Source of the DNA: Bacteroidaceae bacterium
GTDB lineage: Bacteria > Bacteroidota > Bacteroidia > Bacteroidales > Bacteroidaceae
Reading direction: 5' to 3'
Assembly (NCBI GenBank): GCA_017503235.1
Contig: JAFVTL010000013.1
Coordinates: 1-52,506 of the forward strand
Length of the DNA: 52,506 bases
The notes beneath the pieces are model-generated. The model was not told where the DNA came from. It saw only the letters and a program-made list of their open reading frames with translations, and made no database searches. Position 1 is the first letter of the stretch. Each line of letters starts with the position of its first letter. Position numbers and translations under genes: made by a program. Shown here piece by piece: positions 45,499-52,506 of this stretch.

Positions 45499-47553
45499 TC
45501 ACCGGTTCTTCTCCTTCAGATACGCATAGAAGGCATGCTGCGACCGGACTTCCGACTCCTTGTCTGCTTGCTTGTACACATTGCGCAGATGTTCGTCCAC
45601 CCAAACGGCCTTCCGGTTGTCCGCCAGCTGGATGTGCAGCATATCCATCATCTCACGCTTCAATTTTGCGTCGAGCACCGGGGTTATCGCCTCTATCCGG
45701 CGGTAGAGGTTACGTCGCATCCAGTCGGGCGAGCCCAAGAAGACTTTTTCTTCGCCTCCGTGGTAGAAATACCACACACGGGCATGTTCCAAAAAGCCGT
45801 CCACAATGCGGGTGATGCGAATGTTACGGCTATACGGTTGATTGGGTATCAGGCAACAGATGCCACGGACTATCAAATCGATCTGCACACCCGCTTCGCT
45901 GGCCCGATAGAGTTCGTCTATCATGGCCTTGTCTTGCAGGGCATTCATTTTCAAGACAACATGTGCCGGCCTTCCGGCCAAAGCTTCCTGCTTTTCATAC
46001 TCCAGCAGTCCGAGCAACTGCGGCACCAAGTTGAAGCGCGGCACCAACAGGTGCTTGAAACTGGGTGCTTCCAACTCACGTCCCAATACGCGGAACAACT
46101 GATGCAAGTCGTCCACTATCTCGGGATTGGAAGTGAACAAGGCTGAATCTGAATATACCGTAGCCGTCTTTTCGTTGAAATTACCCGTACTGATGTAGGC
46201 GTAGCTGGTCTTGGCTTTTCCATCCTTTTCGCGACACAACACCAGTGCCACCTTGGCGTGTACCTTCAATCCGGGGATACTATATATAATATGTATACCC
46301 GCTTTCTGCATCAGTTCGGCTGTCGCCAGGTTATTCTCTTCGTCGAAACGCGCCTTCAGTTCTACAAACACCGTTACTTTCTTGCCGTTCTGGGCGGCGG
46401 CTATCAGTGTATTGATGACTTCCGAATGGGGAGCCACCCGGTATTGCGTAATCATGATTTCCTTTACCGCCGGGTTGTGGACCGCTTCGTAGAGGAAATG
46501 GATGAAATGGTCAAACGAATGGTAAGGATAGTGCAGCAACAGGTCACGTTTCGCCACATACTTCAAGATGCTCTGCTTCTTGTTCAGGTAATTCAACGTC
46601 ATGGGCGGCATCGGTTCCCCCCGCTTCAAGTCGGGATTCGGATTGGGCAGATGAGCCAAATCCTCCAGGTTAAGATGCTTGTCGCCCGGCACCAGTTCGT
46701 CGGGGTTGATGCCGAAAGCGTCAATCAGATAGTTCAGGAAATCGGCAGGCATATGCCGGTCGTAGACAAAACGGCATACCGCACCAATCTTGCGCTTCTT
46801 CACCTTTTTCTTCAACTGTTCTACCATCACTTCTGCCGACGGTGCGTCATCCACCATCACATCGGCATCGCGGGAAATCTTGCAACAATGGCTGCAATCC
46901 ACCTCGTAACCGGGGAACATCAAACCAATGTTAAGCTTGATGATGTCCTCCATATACATCAAGTAATAGTTGCCATCCTTCTGTGGAAGCTCGACAAAAC
47001 GGGGCACCTTGCTATAAGGCAGTTTCATGATGTAGTACTCGGTCACCCCGTTGTCCTTTCTCCGCAAACGGGTGCACAGATAAAGACGGTCGGCACGCAG
47101 GAATACCTTTACACGGCTACGGCTTACAGGAACAGGCTGCAGGTAAGGGAAGATTTCTTCACGGAAGAAGTTGGTGATGAATTCATTGTGGTCGGGGTCA
47201 ACTTCCTGACGGTGTTGATAGAAAACAATCCGGTTCCGTTTCAATTCGGGCAGGATACTGTTCTGGAAAATGTCAATACGGTCTTCAAGCTGTCTGTTCA
47301 CTTCATCGGCAATCCGGCCAATCAGTTCGCGGGCTTCATCCTGAGTCATGTCTTCGCTATAGCCTCCCCGGGCTACTGCCTTATGCTCGGCTACGCGAAC
47401 CTTATAATATTCTTCCAGATTGGACGAATAAATGGCAATGAAATTGATACGGTCATAGATGGGAACAGTCGGATCGGCTGCCTCCAATAATACCCGATAG
47501 TTGAATGACAACCAACTGATATCACGGTTGAAATAACGGTATTTGTTATCCAT
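45499..47553 (-). CDS. ppk1: Polyphosphate kinase 1
   Basis: A PPK1 of about 684 residues that makes polyphosphate from ATP reversibly. It begins MDNKYRYFNRDISWLSFNYRVL, the standard N-terminal domain start. The phosphohistidine region is IPGLKVHAKVALV; the second active-site His lies in YFYHGGEEKVFLGSPDW, and STGNFNEKTATVYSD is also conserved. The open frame reaches 47574, but that would overlap the predicted -7 box at 47,572-47,579. The ATG at 47553 or 47556 is therefore the start. Confidence 0.96.
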   Translation of the reverse strand: MDNKYRYFNRDISWLSFNYRVLLEAADPTVPIYDRINFIAIYSSNLEEYYKVRVAEHKAVARGGYSEDMTQDEARELIGRIADEVNRQLEDRIDIFQNSILPELKRNRIVFYQHRQEVDPDHNEFITNFFREEIFPYLQPVPVSRSRVKVFLRADRLYLCTRLRRKDNGVTEYYIMKLPYSKVPRFVELPQKDGNYYLMYMEDIIKLNIGLMFPGYEVDCSHCCKISRDADVMVDDAPSAEVMVEQLKKKVKKRKIGAVCRFVYDRHMPADFLNYLIDAFGINPDELVPGDKHLNLEDLAHLPNPNPDLKRGEPMPPMTLNYLNKKQSILKYVAKRDLLLHYPYHSFDHFIHFLYEAVHNPAVKEIMITQYRVAPHSEVINTLIAAAQNGKKVTVFVELKARFDEENNLATAELMQKAGIHIIYSIPGLKVHAKVALVLCREKDGKAKTSYAYISTGNFNEKTATVYSDSALFTSNPEIVDDLHQLFRVLGRELEAPSFKHLLVPRFNLVPQLLGLLEYEKQEALAGRPAHVVLKMNALQDKAMIDELYRASEAGVQIDLIVRGICCLIPNQPYSRNIRITRIVDGFLEHARVWYFYHGGEEKVFLGSPDWMRRNLYRRIEAITPVLDAKLKREMMDMLHIQLADNRKAVWVDEHLRNVYKQADKESEVRSQHAFYAYLKEKNR

Positions 47554-47571
47554 CATATTATTAGATTTGGC

Positions 47572-47589
47572 CAAATATAGTTATCTTTG
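47572..47589. promoter_or_regulatory. Back-to-back divergent -7 boxes of ppk1 and the phosphodiesterase gene
   Basis: Minus-strand TATATTTG (47,572-47,579, for ppk1) and plus-strand TATCTTTG (47,582-47,589, for the phosphodiesterase) match TAnnTTTG and are two bases apart. Leaders are about 10-20 nt on each side. Confidence 0.55.
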
Positions 47590-47608
47590 CGATAATAAAC
47601 AAAGAAAT

Positions 47609-48103
47609 ATGACGAGAATTGGATTATTGTCCGACACACACGGGTTTTGGGACGACAGATACTTGAAGCATTTTGAGCATTGCGATGAGATATGGCATGC
47701 CGGGGATATCGGTTCGCTGGAGGTAGCTGAACGGTTGGCCGCTTTCCGTCCGTTGCGTGCTGTCCATGGAAACATTGACGGAGGAAACATTCGAATCACG
47801 TATCCATCAATCAACCGCTTCACCATCGAGGGAACCGACGTCCTTATCAAGCACATTGGCGGTTATCCGGGGAACTACGACGCTTCTATCCGTAGCAGTC
47901 TGTTTGTACATCCGCCCAAACTGTTCATCAGCGGACACTCGCACATACTGAAGGTGAAATACGACAAGACTTTGGGCTTGTTGCATATCAATCCCGGAGC
48001 TGCGGGCAACTATGGTTTCCATAAAGTAAGGACGCTGGTAAGATTTGCCATCGACCAAGGCGAATTCAAGGACCTGGAAGTGATTGAATTGGCAGAAAGA
48101 TAG
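47609..48103 (+). CDS. YfcE/MJ0936-type metallophosphoesterase
   Basis: A 164-residue phosphodiesterase of the calcineurin-like fold. Metal-binding motifs: LLSDTHGFWDD, WHAGDIGS, VHGNID, FISGHSH. Such small enzymes cleave phosphodiesters in vitro with Mn; the natural substrate is unknown. The start at 47609 (MTRIGLLSDTHG) is 20 bp after its -7 box. It is convergent with the ABC-F gene, with repeat R4 between. Confidence 0.92.
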   Translation: MTRIGLLSDTHGFWDDRYLKHFEHCDEIWHAGDIGSLEVAERLAAFRPLRAVHGNIDGGNIRITYPSINRFTIEGTDVLIKHIGGYPGNYDASIRSSLFVHPPKLFISGHSHILKVKYDKTLGLLHINPGAAGNYGFHKVRTLVRFAIDQGEFKDLEVIELAER

Positions 48104-48132
48104 CTTTCAAACAAACACTGATCTTTTTTAAA

Positions 48133-48210
48133 GGCACGGATTATACGGATTAACGCGGTTTTTATGTATATAAACACAAACTTTTCCGTGCAATCCGTGT
48201 AATCCGTGCC
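48133..48210. repeat. Inverted repeat of CACGGATT units (R4)
   Basis: The left arm starts GGCACGGATTATACGGATTA; the right arm ends in the complement (ATCCGTGTAATCCGTGCC). Units are CACGGATTA, a variant of the CACAGATT/CACAGAGT units of R1-R3, at the same 9-10-nt spacing. It sits between convergent genes. Confidence 0.82.
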
Positions 48211-48246
48211 TAAAATAAAAAGGATGTGTCATATGGCACACCCTTT
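48211..48246 (-). terminator. Rho-independent terminator of the ABC-F gene
   Basis: Arms at 48,219-48,230 and 48,235-48,246 pair with one mismatch and one wobble around ATAT; a T-rich tract follows on the minus strand. It starts just past the stop at 48,249. Confidence 0.7.
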
Positions 48247-48248
48247 CA

Positions 48249-49889
48249 TTATTTCTTTCGTTCCAGTTCCTGCAAGCTTTCCAGCTTCTTGGTCTCCAGG
48301 AATTCGTAAATGCCGCACAGATGTTCCTTCACTTTCTTGTTGCCAAACTCATACACCTTCGTTACGAGACCGTCCAGAAAGTCACGGTCGTGGGATACGA
48401 CAATCAGTGTGCCATCGAAATCCACTAAGGCTTGCTTCAGAATATCTTTCGTCTTCATGTCGAGGTGGTTGGTCGGTTCGTCCAATATCAAGAGGTTAAC
48501 GGGTTCGAGCAAAAGCTTGATCATCGCCAGACGGGTACGCTCACCACCACTCAACACCTTTACCTTCTTCATGGAAGCCTCGGGGCTACCGAACATAAAC
48601 GCACCGAGCAAATCGCGAATCTTGTTACGGATATCCCCCTTTGCCACATCGTCGATGGTCTGGAATACGGTCAAGTTTTCATCCAACAACGATGCCTGAT
48701 TCTGTGCAAAATAGCCGATCTGTACATTATGACCAAGTGTCAAGGTGCCCTCATGGTCGATTTCGTTCATGATACACTTCACCAACGTGGACTTACCTTC
48801 ACCGTTCTTACCCACGAAGGCAACCTTGTCGCCACGTTCGATGGTCAACGAAGCATTCTTGAACACTACATGGTCGCCATAGGTCTTCCCTACTCCATCC
48901 ATAATGACCGGATAGTTACCGCTTCTCGGTGATGGCGGGAACTTCAAGCGCAACGCCGAGGTATCTTCTTCATCCACTTCGATGATTTGCAGTTTTTCGA
49001 GCATCTTCACACGGCTCTGAACTTGAAGCGTCTTGCTATACGTACCCTTGAAACGTTCGATGAAATCCTTCGTTTCCTGAATCATCTTCTGTTGTTCTTC
49101 GTATTGCTTCATCTGCTGTTCGCGACGTTCCTTGCGAAGAACGAGGTATTGCGAATAGTTCACCTTATAGTCGTAGATGCGTCCCATCGTCACTTCAATG
49201 GTGCGGGTGGTGATGCTGTCCACAAACTTGCGGTCGTGGCTGATGACAATCACCGCCTTGGCACTGTTAATCAAGAAGTCTTCCAACCATTGGATGGATT
49301 CAATGTCGAGGTGATTGGTAGGCTCGTCGAGCAACAACACATCCGGATTCTGCAGCAGCAATTTGGCCAATTCAATACGCATTCGCCATCCACCGCTGAA
49401 GTCACTTGTCGGCTTGTCGAAGTCCTCACGCAAGAAACCGAGGCCGAGCAACGCCTTTTCTACATCTTCCTCAAAGTGTGTCAAATCGATGGCATAGAAT
49501 TTCTCGCTCATCGTCGATACCTTCTCAATCAAAGCCATGTATTCATCGCTTTCATAGTCGGTACGTTCGGCCAGTTCCTTGTTGATGGCTTCGATTTCCG
49601 CTTCCATTTGATGCAAATGGGCGAAAGCTTGTGATGCTTCTTCAAACACCGTACGACCGTCCTCGGTCATCAAGTGCTGCGGAAGATAGGCCACGACACA
49701 ATCCTTCGGCGCCGTCACCTTTCCACGGGTAGGCTGGCGTACACCGGCCAAGATCTTCAACAAAGTAGACTTTCCGGCACCGTTCTTACCCATCAAGGCG
49801 ATGCGGTCCTTTTCATTGATTTGAAAGGAAATGTCACTGAACAAGGTGGTACCGCCGAACTCGACGGTCAATCCATCGACTGAAATCAT
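48249..49889 (-). CDS. ABC-F family ATPase (ribosome-associated)
   Basis: A 546-residue cytosolic protein with two ABC ATPase domains and no membrane segments. Walker A motifs are GKNGAGKST and GKNGEGKST; signatures are FSGGWRMR and LSGGERTR; Walker B motifs end in LLDEPTNHLD and LILDEPTNHLD. The linker (about 240-310, rich in Arg, Gln, Glu) is the P-site tRNA interaction motif of ABC-F factors. These proteins act on stalled ribosomes; the subclass (YbiT/Uup-like) is uncertain. It is 18 bp downstream of the transporter gene in the same operon. Confidence 0.93.
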   Translation of the reverse strand: MISVDGLTVEFGGTTLFSDISFQINEKDRIALMGKNGAGKSTLLKILAGVRQPTRGKVTAPKDCVVAYLPQHLMTEDGRTVFEEASQAFAHLHQMEAEIEAINKELAERTDYESDEYMALIEKVSTMSEKFYAIDLTHFEEDVEKALLGLGFLREDFDKPTSDFSGGWRMRIELAKLLLQNPDVLLLDEPTNHLDIESIQWLEDFLINSAKAVIVISHDRKFVDSITTRTIEVTMGRIYDYKVNYSQYLVLRKERREQQMKQYEEQQKMIQETKDFIERFKGTYSKTLQVQSRVKMLEKLQIIEVDEEDTSALRLKFPPSPRSGNYPVIMDGVGKTYGDHVVFKNASLTIERGDKVAFVGKNGEGKSTLVKCIMNEIDHEGTLTLGHNVQIGYFAQNQASLLDENLTVFQTIDDVAKGDIRNKIRDLLGAFMFGSPEASMKKVKVLSGGERTRLAMIKLLLEPVNLLILDEPTNHLDMKTKDILKQALVDFDGTLIVVSHDRDFLDGLVTKVYEFGNKKVKEHLCGIYEFLETKKLESLQELERKK

Positions 49890-49907
49890 ATTTAATCCGT
49901 TTATTTA

Positions 49908-51578
49908 TTATGAAGCCAATATCAATATCAACAACTGAGCAGTGAGGATACGGAGGAACATCGTTACCGGATAAACCGTAGAGTAGCCTACAGCAGGAGC
50001 ATTGTTGTTGGCCGTTTGGTTGGCATAGGCCAAAGCCGGCGGGTCGGTGGTACTACCTGCCATCAATCCCATCAGCATGAAATAATTCATCTTATAACGC
50101 ATACGGGCAATGACTCCCATCACCAATAACGGGATAACCGTTATCAGAAAGCCACAACCAACGTATAACAATCCGTCACCTTCCACTACCGTCTGCACGA
50201 AGTTGGCTCCCGCCTTCACACCGACACTGGCAAGGAACAAAGCAATCCCTATCTCGCGAAGCATCAGGTTGGCACTCATAGTGGTATAAGTCACTAACTT
50301 CAATTTGTACCCGAAACGTCCTATCAGGATAGCTACAATCAACGGTCCACCTGCCAATCCTAATTTTACTGGAGTAGGGATGCCAGGGAAGGCTATTGGC
50401 AAGCTACCGAACAGGATACCCAAGAAGATACCGACGAAGATGGTCACAATATTGGGATGATCGAGGCGTTTCAACGAATTACCCATCAGATTTGCAACCC
50501 GCTCAACCGCATCCTGCGGTCCTACAACCATTACACGGTCGCCGACCTGCAAGGTCAAATTGTACGATGCAAATATATCCATGCCCGAACGGTTGACACG
50601 AGTAATATTCACTCCATAAAGCGTTCGAAGATGAAGTTCTCCCAAGCGCTTGCCGTTCATCTTTGATTGGGTAACCAAAATGCGTCTGGAAATCATCGGC
50701 ATGTCTTGTTTTTCCCAATCCACTTTAATCTTCGGACCAATAAAAGCGATAATGGCTTCCGCATCATCTTCCGCGCAAACGATAAACATCTGGTCGCCTA
50801 CATGGAAGACCGTATCTTTGGAAGGGATGTTCACATGGCCGTTCTGGAGGATACGGGAAATGACAAAATCGCGTCCGATGAAATTCTTTACTTGCATCAA
50901 AGTCTTTCCATTCAGGGCTTCATTACGAACCTCTATGTGCATCATATAAGGAGTGAGGTGCGGATCGGCAGCTTCCTGTTGTGCAATTTCCTCTTCCTCC
51001 TGCTTTAAATTGATTTTACAGAGCAAACGCACTAAAATAATGGAACCTATGATACCCAACACGCCCAACGGATAGGCACAGGCATATCCCATCGCTATCT
51101 GCGGACCATCGTACTCCAATTGGGACAAGGCCTCATTCGCCGCACCAAGTCCCGGAGTATTGGTTACGGCCCCACAAAGGATACCTACCATCATGGGAAG
51201 TTCAATCCGACCTCCTAAAGCATAATACAGCCCTACGGCTACTGCTATATTCAGCAGGACTACACCTACGGCTATCATATTCATGGAAACCCCTCCTTGC
51301 TTGAAGGAAGTGAAGAAGGAAGGGCCTACCTGCAGACCGATGCAAAAGACAAAAAGTATCAGCCCGAAGTCTTGAACAAAGTTAAGGATTTGAGTATTTC
51401 CTGTAAATCCGAAATGTCCACATACAATACCTGCAAACAATACGAAAGTTACCCCTAATGATACTCCAAAGAATTTGATTTTCCCTAATAATACTCCTAT
51501 TGCCACCACAAAAGCATACAGCAACATAATATGGGCAATGGAATTCTCGTCTGTCAACAGACCATTTAACCAATCCAT
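49908..51578 (-). CDS. AspT/YidE-type transporter with two RCK_C domains
   Basis: A 556-residue inner-membrane protein of the aspartate:alanine exchanger (AAE) family. Two five- to six-helix halves (about 10-195 and 380-556) flank two cytosolic TrkA-C/RCK_C domains (about 210-290 and 295-375; [20 protein letters not shown] and [21 protein letters not shown]). Both halves carry the family's Gly/Pro-Thr motifs ([16 protein letters not shown] and [12 protein letters not shown]). The substrate is unknown. A TTG-initiated extension at 51584 is possible but ATG 51578 (MDWLNGLL) is preferred. Confidence 0.92.
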   Translation of the reverse strand: MDWLNGLLTDENSIAHIMLLYAFVVAIGVLLGKIKFFGVSLGVTFVLFAGIVCGHFGFTGNTQILNFVQDFGLILFVFCIGLQVGPSFFTSFKQGGVSMNMIAVGVVLLNIAVAVGLYYALGGRIELPMMVGILCGAVTNTPGLGAANEALSQLEYDGPQIAMGYACAYPLGVLGIIGSIILVRLLCKINLKQEEEEIAQQEAADPHLTPYMMHIEVRNEALNGKTLMQVKNFIGRDFVISRILQNGHVNIPSKDTVFHVGDQMFIVCAEDDAEAIIAFIGPKIKVDWEKQDMPMISRRILVTQSKMNGKRLGELHLRTLYGVNITRVNRSGMDIFASYNLTLQVGDRVMVVGPQDAVERVANLMGNSLKRLDHPNIVTIFVGIFLGILFGSLPIAFPGIPTPVKLGLAGGPLIVAILIGRFGYKLKLVTYTTMSANLMLREIGIALFLASVGVKAGANFVQTVVEGDGLLYVGCGFLITVIPLLVMGVIARMRYKMNYFMLMGLMAGSTTDPPALAYANQTANNNAPAVGYSTVYPVTMFLRILTAQLLILILAS

Positions 51579-51624
51579 ACTCAAAAAAACTAAATTTATT
51601 ATCCTTTTTACCTAAAAACGGATG

Positions 51625-51632
51625 CAAAATTA
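51625..51632 (-). promoter_or_regulatory. Predicted -7 box of the transporter/ABC-F operon
   Basis: TAATTTTG on the minus strand, 46 bp before the transporter start codon at 51578. Confidence 0.5.
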
Positions 51633-51684
51633 GTCATTTCCCTTCTGCCTGCCTAATAAAAGAGAAACAAAAATTGAGCAAATC

Positions 51685-51718
51685 TTTGTAATAGTTTAAA
51701 AAGGAATTATTACATTTG
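51685..51718 (+). promoter_or_regulatory. Predicted promoter of mutA
   Basis: TTTG at 51,685-51,688 and TACATTTG at 51,711-51,718 match the Bacteroides -33 and -7 elements with 22 nt between them, close to the usual 19-21. The start codon lies 51 bp further on. Confidence 0.6.
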
Positions 51719-51769
51719 CCCGAATACTATAATTTAAGGAGACAATTAACCTTTTTAATATCAAAAACT

Positions 51770-52506
51770 ATGGCAGATAGTAAAGAAAAACTCTTTTCAG
51801 ATTTTCCTGGCGTTTCGACCGAAGCGTGGATGGAAAAGATTACAGCCGACCTCAAAGGCGCTGACTTTGAAAAGAAATTGGTTTGGAAGACCAATGAAGG
51901 ATTTAAAGTGAAACCTTTCTACCGTCAGGAAGACTTGGAAGGCTTGAAGACCACTGAAGGACTTCCGGGACAATTTCCTTACGTGAGAGGTACCAAGAAA
52001 GACGACAACACATGGTATGTTCGTCAAGACATCAAGGTGGAATGTGCCAAGGAAGCCAACGCCAAGGCACTCGATTTGTTGAACAAGGGTGTGGATTCGC
52101 TCGGTTTCAACATCAACAAGAAGGACCTTTGTCCGGAATATATCGAAACATTACTCGAAGGCATTTGTGCCGAATGTGTGGAATTGAACTTCTCTACTTG
52201 TCAGGGTGCTACCGTTACATTGGCAAGCCTGCTCGTGGAATACTTCACCAAGAAGGGTTACGACTTGGCTGCTTTGAAGGGTTCTATCAACTACGACCCG
52301 ATGGGCAAGATGCTCGCCAAGGGTAAGGATATGAGCAACTACATCGCTACCGCCAAGGTGTTGGTAGAAATTATGGCTGCTCTCCCGAAGTATCGTTGCA
52401 TCACCGTAAACGCTCTCGAACTGAACAATGCCGGTTCTTACATCGCTCAGGAATTGGGTTATGCCCTCGCTTGGGGTAACGAATACCTGAATGCCTTGAT
52501 TGAAGC
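51770..52506 (+). CDS. mutA: Methylmalonyl-CoA mutase small subunit (3' end outside window)
   Basis: The frame opens at 51770 with MADSKEKLFSDFPGVSTEAW and stays open to the window end (245 codons seen of roughly 600 expected). The N-terminus has the mutase beta-subunit pattern: WMEKITADLKGADFEKKLVWKT, GFKVKPFYR, then barrel segments INYDPMGKMLAKG and YRCITVNALELNNAGSYIAQELGYALAWG. It is the non-catalytic partner of the B12-dependent MutB, expected just downstream, and serves the succinate-to-propionate route by which Bacteroides disposes of sugar carbon. The start is set by the promoter at 51,711. Confidence 0.95.
   Translation, partial: MADSKEKLFSDFPGVSTEAWMEKITADLKGADFEKKLVWKTNEGFKVKPFYRQEDLEGLKTTEGLPGQFPYVRGTKKDDNTWYVRQDIKVECAKEANAKALDLLNKGVDSLGFNINKKDLCPEYIETLLEGICAECVELNFSTCQGATVTLASLLVEYFTKKGYDLAALKGSINYDPMGKMLAKGKDMSNYIATAKVLVEIMAALPKYRCITVNALELNNAGSYIAQELGYALAWGNEYLNALIE

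Noticed and set aside
46258-47490. A 410-codon frame antisense to ppk1, and other long antisense frames such as 26,083-27,078
   Set aside because: They lie wholly opposite clear genes, have no domain pattern, and follow from the codon bias of the real strand.
51732-51742. AAGGAG sequence near mutA as a ribosome binding site
   Set aside because: It lies about 28 nt before the start codon, too far for ribosome positioning.

Overview
The window looks like a chromosome segment of a gut-type member of the Bacteroidales (Bacteroides/Phocaeicola lineage). The reasons are two SusC/SusD outer-membrane glycan uptake pairs, many lipoproteins with a short lipobox, promoters that match the Bacteroides -7 element TAnnTTTG, start sites without Shine-Dalgarno sequences, and a methylmalonyl-CoA mutase gene at the right edge. 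The species cannot be fixed from this sequence alone.

Positions 1-33,330 are a xylan utilization locus, all on the minus strand. It reads as three xylan transcription units plus one unrelated pair. Unit 1 (33,200 down to 18,207) has a GH43 lipoprotein, then the core xus cluster known from rumen and gut Bacteroidetes (xusA SusC, xusB SusD, xusC SusC, xusD SusD, xusE, xyn10C), and ends at a hairpin terminator. Unit 2 is a single GH10 xylanase lipoprotein (14,706-13,591) with its own terminator. Unit 3 (about 13,164 down to 370) has seven genes: two CE1-type esterases, a GH97 retaining alpha-galactosidase-like enzyme, a sialate O-acetylesterase/CE20-like esterase, a CE6-GH95 fusion, a CE6-GH43 fusion and a small alpha/beta-hydrolase esterase. 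Together they suit a heavily substituted, acetylated and feruloylated arabinoxylan with galactose side groups. Between units 1 and 2 lies a translationally coupled pair, a DUF6057-like membrane protein and a beta-propeller lipoprotein with a c-type heme motif, which has its own promoter.

The strongest new observation is a shared operator. Each of the three xylan units has TGTAA direct repeats (TTACA on the plus strand) spaced 21 bp (20 bp once), and the nearest copy always lies exactly 32 nt upstream of a -7 box. The DUF6057 pair lacks it. No hybrid two-component or other regulator is in the window, so the protein that reads these sites must be encoded elsewhere.

Positions 33,600-52,506 are mostly housekeeping: an MsbA-like ABC exporter, Mrp ATPase, trmB, ilvE, xseB/xseA, a secreted subtilase, a MATE transporter, a cytidylate kinase-like protein, a fimbrillin-like lipoprotein behind a 41-residue small gene, ppk1, a YfcE-like phosphodiesterase, an ABC-F ATPase, an AspT/YidE-type transporter and mutA (cut by the window end). 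This half holds four intergenic inverted repeats built from CAC(A/G)GA(T/G)T units, a 22-bp-period array of AGTACT palindromes, and an 81-bp tandem duplication.

No rRNA, tRNA, CRISPR array or insertion sequence was recognised.
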